A stretch of 64,000 nucleotides of DNA from Litorilituus lipolyticus (lineage in GTDB: Bacteria > Pseudomonadota > Gammaproteobacteria > Enterobacterales > Alteromonadaceae): positions 62,356 through 126,355 of the forward strand of contig NZ_SAWY01000036.1 of the NCBI RefSeq assembly GCF_006439335.1, read 5' to 3'. Position 1 is the first letter of the stretch; each line of letters starts with the position of its first letter. Below, piece by piece: positions 33,850 through 43,119 of this stretch. The notes under the pieces were generated by a model. It saw nothing but the letters and a program-made list of their open reading frames with translations. It was not told the origin of the DNA and did no database searches. The position numbers and the translations under genes are program-made.

Positions 33850-35742
33850 ATGTGTGGTATCACAGGCTTTATTAATTTAAAAGCAGGCACAGCAGTAAAC
33901 CAAACATTATTAGCACAAATGAATCAAGCGCAATTTCATCGTGGTCCTGATGAGGGGGGAGAATTTCTTGATGAGCATGTAGCCCTTGGTCATAGACGAT
34001 TATCAATTATCGATTTATCGTCGGGACAGCAACCCATGCTAAGTGATGATAGTAATTTCGTGTTAATTTTTAATGGTGAAATTTATAATTTTAAAGCCGT
34101 TCGAGCAGAACTTGAGCAGTTAGGGCATCACTTTAATAGCCATAGTGATACTGAAGTTATTTTACATGCTTACATGCAATGGTCTTCTTGTTGTGTCGAT
34201 AAGCTGCAAGGCATGTTTACTTTTGCTATTTGGGATAAGAAAGAACAAACACTTTTTATTGCAAGAGATCGCTTAGGGATAAAGCCGCTTTTCTATGCTG
34301 TTGTTAACGGCACATTATATTTTGCTTCAGAATTAAAGAGTATTTCTTTAGTTCCTGCGCTTGATAAGAAAATAGATGCAAAAGCCATAGAGCAATATTT
34401 TGCTCTAGGTTATGTAGCTGAGCCACATACTATATACCAGCAAGTTGCTAAGCTTTCTCCTGGGCATATATTAACGATTAAGGTAGGTGATACACATCCC
34501 ATAGTTAAGCAGTATTGGGATGTGAGCTATGCAAAGCAAAGCCAATTAACAGAAGCGCAGCTACTCGATGAAATGGAGAAAGAGTTAAAAGCGGCCGTTG
34601 AAAGCCATATGATGGCAGATGTACCCTTGGGATCATTTTTGTCAGGTGGTGTAGATTCAAGTGCCGTTGTTGCCATGATGTCTAATCTTTCTGATAAAGC
34701 CGTAGCAACATGTTCAATAGGTTTTGATGTAGAAAACTATAATGAAACAGACTTTGCTCGCCAAGTAGCAAAGCGTTATGCAACAGAACATCAAGAAAGA
34801 GTCGTGGCAAGTGATGATTTTGATTTAGTTGACTCATTAGCTCAGTTATATGATGAGCCTTATGCAGATAGCTCGGCTATGCCAACTTACCGAGTATGCC
34901 AATTGGCTCGTGAGAAGGTAACCGTATGCTTATCTGGTGATGGTGCTGATGAGTTACTAGCAGGTTATCGTCGTTACAGTCTAATGATGAATGAAGAGAA
35001 AGTTCGCTCAATTTTACCTTACGCTATTCGAAAGCCTGTTTTTGGTCTGTTAGGTAAGCTATACCCTAAACTTGATTGGGCTCCGCAATTTTTAAGAGCA
35101 AAAACTACATTTCAATCCTTAGCAATGGATACAGCAGAAGGTTATTTTCATGGTGTTTCATTATTAAATAACCAACAACGAAAAGAACTATTTTCACCTC
35201 AGCTTAACCAACAACTAAAAGGTTATTCAGCATTAGATGTATTTCGGGAGCATCAAAAAAACTTTGATGGCGATGATCCGCTATCATTAATTCAATACAT
35301 TGATATTAAAACGTATTTAGTTGGTGATATTTTAACGAAAGTTGATCGCGCTAGTATGGCACATAGCCTAGAAGTAAGAGTTCCATTTTTAGATCATAAA
35401 TTTGTTGAGTGGACAGCTCAAGTACCAACGTCGTTAAAATTGAAACAGGGCTGCGGCAAATACTTATTGAAGAAATCGATGGAAGCTCATTTACCAGAAG
35501 ATGTGTTATACCGTAATAAAATGGGCTTTCGTGTGCCATTAGCTGATTGGTTTAAAGGACCATTGAGGGAAAAAATTCGTCAAGCTTTACTCAGTGATGA
35601 AATGCTCGCTACGGGCTTATTTAATATGGATACAATAAAACGCTGGTTAGATGACCACCAGTCTGGAAGAAGAGAATACAGTGCACCTTTGTGGACATTA
35701 TTAATGTTTGCTTCTTTTTATAAACAATCGCAAGCGGAGTAA
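33850..35742 (+). CDS. XrtA/PEP-CTERM system amidotransferase (asparagine synthase-like)
   Basis: A 630-aa AsnB-type enzyme of the TIGR03108 type. The N-terminal glutaminase domain begins with catalytic Cys2 (MCGITGF) and has FNGEIYN; the synthetase domain has the pyrophosphate loop SGGVDSS near residue 268 and LSGDGADELLAGY near 370. It would form an amide using glutamine-derived ammonia, probably on a uronic acid of the polymer or its precursor, since it sits among glycosyltransferase genes and not with amino-acid genes. It starts 8 bp after the preceding gene. Confidence 0.9.
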   Translation: MCGITGFINLKAGTAVNQTLLAQMNQAQFHRGPDEGGEFLDEHVALGHRRLSIIDLSSGQQPMLSDDSNFVLIFNGEIYNFKAVRAELEQLGHHFNSHSDTEVILHAYMQWSSCCVDKLQGMFTFAIWDKKEQTLFIARDRLGIKPLFYAVVNGTLYFASELKSISLVPALDKKIDAKAIEQYFALGYVAEPHTIYQQVAKLSPGHILTIKVGDTHPIVKQYWDVSYAKQSQLTEAQLLDEMEKELKAAVESHMMADVPLGSFLSGGVDSSAVVAMMSNLSDKAVATCSIGFDVENYNETDFARQVAKRYATEHQERVVASDDFDLVDSLAQLYDEPYADSSAMPTYRVCQLAREKVTVCLSGDGADELLAGYRRYSLMMNEEKVRSILPYAIRKPVFGLLGKLYPKLDWAPQFLRAKTTFQSLAMDTAEGYFHGVSLLNNQQRKELFSPQLNQQLKGYSALDVFREHQKNFDGDDPLSLIQYIDIKTYLVGDILTKVDRASMAHSLEVRVPFLDHKFVEWTAQVPTSLKLKQGCGKYLLKKSMEAHLPEDVLYRNKMGFRVPLADWFKGPLREKIRQALLSDEMLATGLFNMDTIKRWLDDHQSGRREYSAPLWTLLMFASFYKQSQAE

Positions 35743-35745
35743 TTG

Positions 35746-36951
35746 ATGAAAGTATTGCACGTATTTGATCACTCAATACCATTACACAGTGGATATACGT
35801 TTCGAAGTCGCTCAATTTTAAAGCAGCAGCATGCGCTAGGTATTAAAACATGCCATGTTACCAGCCCAAAGCATGGTAATGATGAGGCGAGTATTGATGT
35901 AGTTGACGGTTTAACCTTTTATCGTAGTGCACCGACATCAGGCGTTATGTCGAAATTGCCCGTGCTTAGTCAAATGGCAAATATTGCCCCTATGGTAAAG
36001 CGAATTTTAGAGGTTATTGAAATAGAAAAACCAGATGTGATTCATGCTCATTCACCTGCGTTAAATGGTTTAGCCGCCCTTAAGGCGGGCAGAAAGTCTG
36101 GTTTACCCGTTGTTTATGAAATAAGGGCTTTCTGGGAAGATGCTGCGGTAGATCATGGTACTTGTAAAGAAGGTGATTTACGTTATCGACTTACTCGAAA
36201 ATTAGAAACTCATGTCGTTAAACATGCAGATGCGGTCACCACGATATGTGAAGGATTAAAAAATGATTTAATTGCCCGTGGCTTTAAACAAGACAAGTTT
36301 ACGGTAATTCCCAACGCGGTAAATGTTGAGCAGTTCGACGTAATTAAAGAAAAAAATAGCCAGTTAGAACAGTCTTTGAATTTAATGGGTTGCCATGTGT
36401 TGGGTTTTCTTGGGTCTTTTTATGCCTATGAAGGACTTGATTTACTCATTGAAGCAATGCCTGACGTGTTAAAAAACAACGCTAATGTTAGGTTGCTTTT
36501 AGTCGGTGGCGGTCCACAAGAGCAGAATTTAAAACATCAAGTGTCACTATTAGGTTTAGAAGATAAGGTTATCTTTACAGGACGCGTGCCCCATGAAGAG
36601 GTTGGCCAATATTACAGTCTAGTAGATTTATTAGTATACCCTAGAAAAGCGATGCGTTTAACCGATTTGGTAACGCCATTAAAACCACTAGAGGCCATGG
36701 CGCAAGGGAAGATAGTCCTTGCATCAGATGTTGGTGGACACCATGAATTAATAACAGACCAGCAAAATGGCTTTCTTTTTGAGGCTGGCAATGTCGAGCA
36801 CTTAAGCAATAAAATATCTGAGCTATTAGCTAATGATGAACTACGTGAAAGCCAGATTCTTCGAGGGCGAGAATATGTTGAGGATATTCGCAATTGGCCT
36901 AATAGCGTTAAAAAATATCAACCGCTTTATCAACAGTTGAGTGAAGACTAA
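35746..36951 (+). CDS. XrtA/PEP-CTERM system glycosyltransferase (TIGR04063 type, exosortase A)
   Basis: A 401-aa GT4 glycosyltransferase. The family N-terminus is visible (KVLHVFDHSIPLHSGYTFRS), then HAHSPALNG, YEIRAFWED, TICEGLKND, and the donor-binding region YPRKAMRLTDLVTPLKPLEAMA. The ATG at 35746 follows GGAG by 7 bases. It is spaced 3 bp from both neighbours. It is expected to extend the lipid-linked repeat unit. Confidence 0.88.
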   Translation: MKVLHVFDHSIPLHSGYTFRSRSILKQQHALGIKTCHVTSPKHGNDEASIDVVDGLTFYRSAPTSGVMSKLPVLSQMANIAPMVKRILEVIEIEKPDVIHAHSPALNGLAALKAGRKSGLPVVYEIRAFWEDAAVDHGTCKEGDLRYRLTRKLETHVVKHADAVTTICEGLKNDLIARGFKQDKFTVIPNAVNVEQFDVIKEKNSQLEQSLNLMGCHVLGFLGSFYAYEGLDLLIEAMPDVLKNNANVRLLLVGGGPQEQNLKHQVSLLGLEDKVIFTGRVPHEEVGQYYSLVDLLVYPRKAMRLTDLVTPLKPLEAMAQGKIVLASDVGGHHELITDQQNGFLFEAGNVEHLSNKISELLANDELRESQILRGREYVEDIRNWPNSVKKYQPLYQQLSED

Positions 36952-36954
36952 CTT

Positions 36955-38049
36955 ATGTCTAAGTTAAGTAAAGTGACAGTCATTGGGCCGTTAGCTCCCC
37001 CCGCTGGAGGTATGGCAAACCAAACGAAAAAGTTAGCTGAGTTTCTAAGAGGTGAAAATCTTGATGTAGAGATTATTCGAACCAATGCAGATTATAAACC
37101 CAATTTTGTTGGTCAAATCCCAATAGTTAGAGCGATTTTTCGTTTAGTTGCTTATGTTTGGACGCTTTTTAGCCGTTTATCACATACAGATATTGTTCAT
37201 ATCATGGCTAATTCTGGTTGGTCTTGGCACTTATTTGCAGCACCTGCAATAGTGGTTGCACGATTCTATAATAAGCCTGTAATAGTGAATTATCGTGGCG
37301 GACATGCCCAACAGTTTTTTGATAAGCAATGGCGTTGGGTTAACTTGTCCTTAAGTAAAGTACAAAACGTGATTGTACCTTCTAGCTTTTTGAAGCAAGT
37401 ATTTAATCAGTTTGAAGTGCAAGCCGAAATAGTGCCAAATGTTCTTGATCAAACGTTATTTTTTGAAAAAGAAAGTCAAATTAAATCATCATCTCCCCAT
37501 ATTATTGTTACGCGCAATTTAGAGAAAATATATGGCGTAGATACGGTTATTCAGGCATTTGCTCTCATTCATAATAACTTACCAAAAGCTAAATTATCTA
37601 TAGCGGGTACAGGGCCAGAACTAGTAGAGTTAAAACAGCTTGTTAAGTCGTTAAACCTTGAAAATCATGTTGTCTTTACGGGGAAGTTAACACCAACGGA
37701 AATGGCAAGGTTATACCAATCGTCAGACTTAATGATAAATGCCAGTACAGTAGATAATACACCCAATGCAATTATCGAGTCGTTAGCTTGTGGCACACCT
37801 GTTGTAACAACTAATGCTGGAGGCATCCCTAATTTAGTGACCGATCAACATGATGCTTTACTTGTTGCCATAGGTGATGAGCAAGCCATGGCTGAAAATG
37901 CTTTGAACGTATTAAGTGATAGCCAGTTAGCATCAAGCTTAATTGCAAATGGTTTGCAAACGGTGACTAAGTTTTATTGGTCGAATGTTTGGTTAACGTT
38001 AAAAGCTTGTTATGATGATACTTTAGCGAGTAACACGTTAAAAACTTAA
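36955..38049 (+). CDS. GT4 family glycosyltransferase
   Basis: A 364-aa glycosyltransferase with GPLAPPAGGMANQTKKL (acceptor-side glycine loop) near the start, VNYRGGHAQQFF and VPSSFLKQVF in the first half, and TRNLEKIYGVDTVIQAF, IAGTGPE and STVDNTPNAIIESLACGTPVV in the donor-binding half. It is embedded in the operon with a 3-bp gap upstream and a 13-bp gap downstream. Sugar specificity cannot be read from sequence. Confidence 0.87.
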   Translation: MSKLSKVTVIGPLAPPAGGMANQTKKLAEFLRGENLDVEIIRTNADYKPNFVGQIPIVRAIFRLVAYVWTLFSRLSHTDIVHIMANSGWSWHLFAAPAIVVARFYNKPVIVNYRGGHAQQFFDKQWRWVNLSLSKVQNVIVPSSFLKQVFNQFEVQAEIVPNVLDQTLFFEKESQIKSSSPHIIVTRNLEKIYGVDTVIQAFALIHNNLPKAKLSIAGTGPELVELKQLVKSLNLENHVVFTGKLTPTEMARLYQSSDLMINASTVDNTPNAIIESLACGTPVVTTNAGGIPNLVTDQHDALLVAIGDEQAMAENALNVLSDSQLASSLIANGLQTVTKFYWSNVWLTLKACYDDTLASNTLKT

Positions 38050-38062
38050 GGGACAGGGAGTC

Positions 38063-39421
38063 ATGGCAGGTTTATATACAAAGATTGTTTCAACGTTATT
38101 CTTTCCACTCCATGAGTGGTTGAAAGGGCATAAGACTGTGTCAGTTCACAAAAACCTTGAACAAAGCCAATGGTTAAGCAAAGATAAAATTCTTGTAAAA
38201 CAACAACAGCGTTTACAAAGGTTTATAGCTCAAATTAGTGTTCAGGTTCCGTATTACCAGCAATTATTTCAAGATCATAACCTTAGCGCTGAACAGATCG
38301 AAAATGTACAAGATCTTGCTAAGCTCCCTTTTCTAGATAAACACACCATTAAAGATAACTTTGCACAAATGCGTGCTACTAACTCAGGCGCAGTTACGCC
38401 ATTTACTACAGGTGGCTCAAGTGGTAATCCGTTAACCTTTTTATTAAGTAATGAAAGGGTAAGTCATGATGTGGCTGAAAAGTGGCGGGCGACTAGGTGG
38501 TGGGATGTTGATATTGGTGATAAAGAGATTGTTGCTTGGGGTTCTCCAATTGAATTGGGCGCTCAAGATAAAGTTAGAGTACTCAGAGATAAACTGTTTC
38601 GCTCTACTTTGATACCTGCTTTTGATATGGATGAAAGCAAAATACTTGGTTTTATAAAGCAAATTCAACAAACAAACCCAACCATGCTTTTTGGTTACCC
38701 CTCTGTTTTTCATTTGATCGCTAAAACAGCCCACCAACATCAAATAGCGCTTTCACAATTAAATATTAAGGTAATTTTTGTTACCTCTGAGCGCTTATAT
38801 CCTTATCAAAAGGAAATGATTGAGCAGGTTTTTAATGCTCCTGTGGCAAATGGCTATGGGAGTCGAGATGCTGGCTTTATCGCTCATCAATGCCCAGAAG
38901 GCAATATGCATATTTCTGCTGAAGATATCATAGTAGAGATTATTGATAAGCAAGGAAAAGTAATGCCTGAGGGGGAAAAAGGAGAAATAGTTGTTACTCA
39001 CTTAGCAACGGGGGATTTTCCTTTTGTTCGTTATAAAACCGGTGATATCGCTGCTATTGATAGTCAAACATGCCCATGTGGTCGTGGCTTACCCGTGTTA
39101 AAAGATATTGAAGGGCGCTCAACAGATTTTGTTGTCGCTGCAGATGGAACATTAATGCATGGGCTGGCATTAATTTATGTGATCAGAGAGTTAGATGGCG
39201 TAGAAGCATTTAAAATAATACAAGAAACGAAGTTTAAGACTAGAATTGAACTTGTACCTACCGTGAAGGGAGCGTTATCGGAACAGCTGAGCAAGTCAAT
39301 TATTTCAGGATTTAAAGCGCGCTTAGGAGAAAACGTAACTATCGAGATTGATGTTGTTGACAATATAGCAGCTGAAAAATCTGGAAAGTTTCGCTATGTA
39401 ATAAGCAAAGTGGAGAGCTAA
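38063..39421 (+). CDS. CapK/PaaK-like adenylate-forming enzyme
   Basis: A 452-aa member of the phenylacetate-CoA ligase/CapK family. Visible are the nucleotide-binding TTGGSSGNPLTF near residue 116, NGYGSRDAGFIAHQCPEG near 262-280, and RYKTGDIAAID near 325, followed by CPCGRGLPVLKDIEGRSTDF. These enzymes activate a carboxylate as acyl-adenylate or thioester. In capsule loci they are thought to activate a substituent that is attached to the sugar chain. The C-terminal subdomain is present, so the protein looks complete. Confidence 0.82.
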   Translation: MAGLYTKIVSTLFFPLHEWLKGHKTVSVHKNLEQSQWLSKDKILVKQQQRLQRFIAQISVQVPYYQQLFQDHNLSAEQIENVQDLAKLPFLDKHTIKDNFAQMRATNSGAVTPFTTGGSSGNPLTFLLSNERVSHDVAEKWRATRWWDVDIGDKEIVAWGSPIELGAQDKVRVLRDKLFRSTLIPAFDMDESKILGFIKQIQQTNPTMLFGYPSVFHLIAKTAHQHQIALSQLNIKVIFVTSERLYPYQKEMIEQVFNAPVANGYGSRDAGFIAHQCPEGNMHISAEDIIVEIIDKQGKVMPEGEKGEIVVTHLATGDFPFVRYKTGDIAAIDSQTCPCGRGLPVLKDIEGRSTDFVVAADGTLMHGLALIYVIRELDGVEAFKIIQETKFKTRIELVPTVKGALSEQLSKSIISGFKARLGENVTIEIDVVDNIAAEKSGKFRYVISKVES

Positions 39422-39422
39422 G

Positions 39423-39554
39423 GTGGAGAGTATTTTATGGGCGGTCAACTTATGTGCTGTTGTATATCTATGTTTCTGGGCTATTAGAGAAGATGATAAA
39501 AACTCTGAGGAAATAGAGCAAAAAAATGAAGCTAGAAGCAGGAAATATCGATAG
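39423..39554 (+). CDS. Small membrane protein in the exopolysaccharide operon (43 aa)
   Basis: A 43-aa ORF below usual length cut-offs. The GTG at 39423 follows GGAGAG by 6 bases, and the stop (TAG) shares its G with the GTG start of the next gene, so it is translated in a chain with both neighbours. Residues 3-20 form one hydrophobic helix (ILWAVNLCAVVYLCFWAI) and the C-terminus is highly charged (EDDKNSEEIEQKNEAR). It is probably a single-span inner-membrane protein that assists the ligase/polymerase encoded next; its function is not known. Confidence 0.6.
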   Translation: MESILWAVNLCAVVYLCFWAIREDDKNSEEIEQKNEARSRKYR

Positions 39555-40873
39555 TGAGAGATATATTTTTTCTGCTAATTTTACCTTTTCTTTTATATGC
39601 CTCATTAAAGAGACCATTTATTGGTGCGGCAATGTGGTTGTGGGTGGCAATGCATTTTCCCAATGGTTGGGTCTATGGTTTTGCAGGTAACTTTCGTTAT
39701 AACTTAATCATCGTTGTATGCGCGTTTCTTTCTTATATTAAATGGCAAGATAAACAGAAACTAGAGGGAGATAAACTAACCTTCTTAATCGTGCTGTTTC
39801 TGCTTTGGACATTAGTGACCAGTATAACCACTATGTCTATACCAGCAATAGTGTGGTCAGAATGGATAGAGTTTTTAAAAATAACGTTATTATACATTTT
39901 TAGTATTTTAGTACTGAGAAATCAATTGCATATTAATGTTTTCATATGGGCTCTTGCACTATCTGTTGGCTTTTATGGTTGTTTGGAAGGTTTGAAATAT
40001 ATAGCTTCTGGTGGTGGGCATCGTATTGCCGGACTATCTGGACATGTATTGAGTGATAGAAATGAGCTTGCCTTAGCCTTTAATATGATGTTGCCTTTAT
40101 TAGTTTATTTAATGCATATCAATAAAACTAATTGGATTAAGTTAGGGCTGATGTGTGCGGTTGTGTTAAATGTTGTCGCGATTATTGGTACTTATTCGCG
40201 TGGGGGAACTGTCGCTTTATTGGTCGTGGGTGGTTACTTTTGGTGGCAAAGTAAGCGTAAGATTTTATATGCTGTTTTACTGTCTTTCTCACTTGTTATC
40301 GCTAGTAATTACATACCGTCATCGTGGACTAATAGAATGGATACCCTCGAAACAGCTCAAGAAGATTCTTCATTCTTAGGGCGAGTGCTGGCATGGAAGC
40401 ATGCGGTATTAATGGCAAATGATAACCCATTCACTGGCGGTGGTTTTAAAGCTGGGCAAACAAGCTATATTTGGTGGAGCTATGACGCGGCAGGTAGCTT
40501 TAATGAACTTGTTGATACCGCTCATTTGGGACATGTTGCTTTTAAAGCTGCTCATAGTATTTATTTTCAAGTGTTAGGTGACCATGGCTATATTGGGCTG
40601 CTTATTTATCTAGGGATTATTTTTACGGCGTACCGAAAGGCGAGCAGGGTAGCAAAACAAGTAAGGCGTACCAATCAAGATGAAAGTATTGTGACACTCT
40701 GTAGTTTATTAAAAGTATCTTTGCTTGCATATTGTGTGGGCGGAGCAGGCGTCAGTTTAGCTTACTTTGATATGTTCTATGCCCTACTTGCAATAGTATT
40801 TGTGATTGATCACCGACTATGCAGTTCAGTTCAACCACAAGCTCAATATAGGGGTAGCAACTATCGTGTTTAA
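39554..40873 (+). CDS. XrtA system-associated O-glycosylation ligase/Wzy-like polymerase
   Basis: A 439-aa protein with about ten membrane helices and a large periplasmic loop (about residues 260-340), the topology of O-antigen ligases and Wzy polymerases. The TIGR03097 pattern is visible: RPFIGAAMWLWVAMHFPNGW near the start, RIAGLSGHVLSDRNELAL near 156, TYSRGGTVAL near 213 and a late AHSIYFQVLGDHGYIGL in the periplasmic loop. It would polymerise the repeat units or ligate them to an acceptor such as a sorted protein. GTG start at 39554. Confidence 0.87.
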   Translation: MRDIFFLLILPFLLYASLKRPFIGAAMWLWVAMHFPNGWVYGFAGNFRYNLIIVVCAFLSYIKWQDKQKLEGDKLTFLIVLFLLWTLVTSITTMSIPAIVWSEWIEFLKITLLYIFSILVLRNQLHINVFIWALALSVGFYGCLEGLKYIASGGGHRIAGLSGHVLSDRNELALAFNMMLPLLVYLMHINKTNWIKLGLMCAVVLNVVAIIGTYSRGGTVALLVVGGYFWWQSKRKILYAVLLSFSLVIASNYIPSSWTNRMDTLETAQEDSSFLGRVLAWKHAVLMANDNPFTGGGFKAGQTSYIWWSYDAAGSFNELVDTAHLGHVAFKAAHSIYFQVLGDHGYIGLLIYLGIIFTAYRKASRVAKQVRRTNQDESIVTLCSLLKVSLLAYCVGGAGVSLAYFDMFYALLAIVFVIDHRLCSSVQPQAQYRGSNYRV

Positions 40874-41822
40874 TTGGATAATTCGAAAGTGCGCTAGCCA
40901 TTGGAGTTATGATGGCAAAATTACGAAACTCAACATTCTTACTTATCATAGAGTGGGAGAGTCTTATAGTGCCAAAAACCCTAAAAGCATTTACTGGGAT
41001 TTATTCAAGCAACAAATCAAATGGCTAAATAAGTACTTCACGGTATTACCATTACCTTTAGCTCTTGAACTACAAGCCCGTAATGAATTACCCCCCAGAG
41101 CTGTTTGCATTACTATTGATGATGGTTATCGTGATAGTTATGACTTTATTTATAAAACATTACTCGACGAGGGGATCACTGGCGCGTTCTTTATAAGTAC
41201 TCAAGGTTTAATAAAAGGTGGTTTGTGGGATGAAGAAATATATGCAGCCATTTTTAATGCGCCAGATGAAGTGACAGAGCTTTATCTACAAGGGAAATTA
41301 TTCGATATAAGTAGTTTTGAAAAAAGAGTCGATGTTCGATATCAACTGGTTGAAAGCACAAAGTACTTGCCTCTTAAACAAAGAGAAGCCGCTGTTGAGT
41401 CAATTAAACAGCAAACTCAATTCAACAAAACAATAGATAAGTTTTTGTCTGCAGAGCAAATTAAAGAAATGCATGCTAGTGGAATGACCATTGGGGCGCA
41501 TACTCATAGTCATCCTATACTTAATAAAGAAAGTAATAGCGTTGCTTTATTAGAAATTAAGCAAAGTAAAGAGATACTTGAAAACATAATAGAGCAGCAA
41601 GTTGAGTTTTTTGCATATCCCAATGGCAAGTATGAGCAAGATTTTAACGCACAACATGTTGAAATGGTGAAATCACTAGGCTTTAAGGCTGCATTCTCAA
41701 CAGATTGGGGCATATTAAGTGATCAGAAATCAGAAGGTTATAAGATAAAGCGTTTTACCCCGTGGGATGAGACAGAGCTTAGGTTTGCCTTGAGGTTGGC
41801 GCTTAATTATCGAAAGAAATAA
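40866..41822 (+). CDS. Polysaccharide deacetylase family protein
   Basis: A 318-aa NodB-type deacetylase-like protein. Visible are LTYHRVGESY, a CITIDDGYRDSYDFIY metal/catalytic Asp block, TGAFFISTQGL, and IGAHTHSHPIL with the metal-binding histidines, then FFAYPNGKYEQDF. The start is set at GTG 40866 (AGGGG eleven bases upstream; overlap of 8 bases with the ligase gene); an in-frame TTG at 40806 would add 20 residues with no ribosome binding site. It is the second of three deacetylase-family genes in this locus. Confidence 0.8.
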   Translation: MFNWIIRKCASHWSYDGKITKLNILTYHRVGESYSAKNPKSIYWDLFKQQIKWLNKYFTVLPLPLALELQARNELPPRAVCITIDDGYRDSYDFIYKTLLDEGITGAFFISTQGLIKGGLWDEEIYAAIFNAPDEVTELYLQGKLFDISSFEKRVDVRYQLVESTKYLPLKQREAAVESIKQQTQFNKTIDKFLSAEQIKEMHASGMTIGAHTHSHPILNKESNSVALLEIKQSKEILENIIEQQVEFFAYPNGKYEQDFNAQHVEMVKSLGFKAAFSTDWGILSDQKSEGYKIKRFTPWDETELRFALRLALNYRKK

Positions 41823-41883
41823 CCAGCTAGCAAGTTGGACTTGGTAAATCACATGAGTAAACACCATATTAAGATGGCAAAAT

Positions 41884-43119
41884 ATGAATAACGTAGCGAT
41901 TGAACAAAATTGGCGAAATAAATATAACGTTTTAGTGCCCCAAGCTGACTCTATGGGTGCTATAGCAGTTATTCGATCTTTGGGTCAACACGGGTACAAA
42001 GTGTACGCTGCTTCAGCTAAAGTGGCAGCGTTGGGTTGCCGATCTACTTTTGCTAGTTGTGCGGTTCAATGTCCTAAATATGATGACCAACAATATCTTG
42101 ATTGGTTACGTCAGTACATTAAAGACCATGACATTCATGTCATCATACCAAGTGAAGCTTTCTACCTTGCTATTCGCGATAATTTTCAAGAATTTGCCCA
42201 TTTAATCCCTATTGATAGTAGTGAAGAAGATATTTATCGCTGTTTATGTAAAGTTGATGTATTTAGTAGTTTTTTTACGGATGAAAGCCAACAACTTACT
42301 AAGCATATTTCTAATACCCAAATTGCATCACATGAAAATGAAATAGACTGGCAAGCCATTGAAAGTTGGCAGTATCCCTTGTTTATTAAAGGCGATGGCT
42401 TTTATGCTCATCAAGGCGATGACGCCAAAATAATCAAAGCGCATACTAAACTTGAAGCAGAACAAGCCGTTACTGAGGTTTTTAGACATTATGACAAAGT
42501 AATAGTGCAAGACTGCAGCCCAGGTGTTAAAGCAACGGTAAATTTACTTTTTCAAGAAGGCAAGTTATTAGCTGAATCGATGGCAGTAGCCACTCATGAG
42601 AACCCACATACAGGCGGCTTAACATCACTTAGGCATAGTTGGTGGCAAGAAGATATGTACCAAGATGCTATTGCACGATTAAAGCACCTCAATTGGAATG
42701 GTCCAGCCATGGTGGAGTATAAGTGGAGTGAAGAAAACCAGTCTTTTGACTTTATTGAACTAAATTCTAGATATTGGGCTGCATTAAACTTAGATATTTT
42801 AGCGGGTATTCATTTTCCATGTATTCATTTAGATTACTTTTTTGAGAAGCTTGCACCAGAAAAAGCCATCAGGCTGACTGAAACAATTAATGTTAGAAAT
42901 GCATTGCCAGCTGATTTTGGCTATATGTTGTCTTCATTAAAAGATAGCCAAATCGCCACTAAAAAGAAGTGTTTTATTTTTATTGAATTTATATTGTTGT
43001 TTTTCAACCCAAAAATAAAAGCAGATTTATTATACCCAGGTGATCGCAAGCTCTACTTTATTAATTTATGGTCTTTTACTAAGGAGTTTGCCCGCTCGTG
43101 CTTAAAGCGATTAAGATAG
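41884..43119 (+). CDS. ATP-grasp carboxylate-amine ligase-like protein (first of three)
   Basis: A 411-aa ATP-grasp protein. A Rossmann-like preATP domain starts VLVPQADSMGAIAVIRSLG; YPLFIKGDGFYAHQG near residue 160 holds the ATP-binding lysine, and FIELNSRYWAALNLDILAG near 290-308 holds the metal-binding Glu and Asn. These enzymes join a carboxylate to an amine through an acyl phosphate. In an exopolysaccharide operon this points to attaching an amino acid or amine to a uronic acid, or an acid to an amino sugar. It overlaps the next gene by 22 bases. Confidence 0.75.
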   Translation: MNNVAIEQNWRNKYNVLVPQADSMGAIAVIRSLGQHGYKVYAASAKVAALGCRSTFASCAVQCPKYDDQQYLDWLRQYIKDHDIHVIIPSEAFYLAIRDNFQEFAHLIPIDSSEEDIYRCLCKVDVFSSFFTDESQQLTKHISNTQIASHENEIDWQAIESWQYPLFIKGDGFYAHQGDDAKIIKAHTKLEAEQAVTEVFRHYDKVIVQDCSPGVKATVNLLFQEGKLLAESMAVATHENPHTGGLTSLRHSWWQEDMYQDAIARLKHLNWNGPAMVEYKWSEENQSFDFIELNSRYWAALNLDILAGIHFPCIHLDYFFEKLAPEKAIRLTETINVRNALPADFGYMLSSLKDSQIATKKKCFIFIEFILLFFNPKIKADLLYPGDRKLYFINLWSFTKEFARSCLKRLR

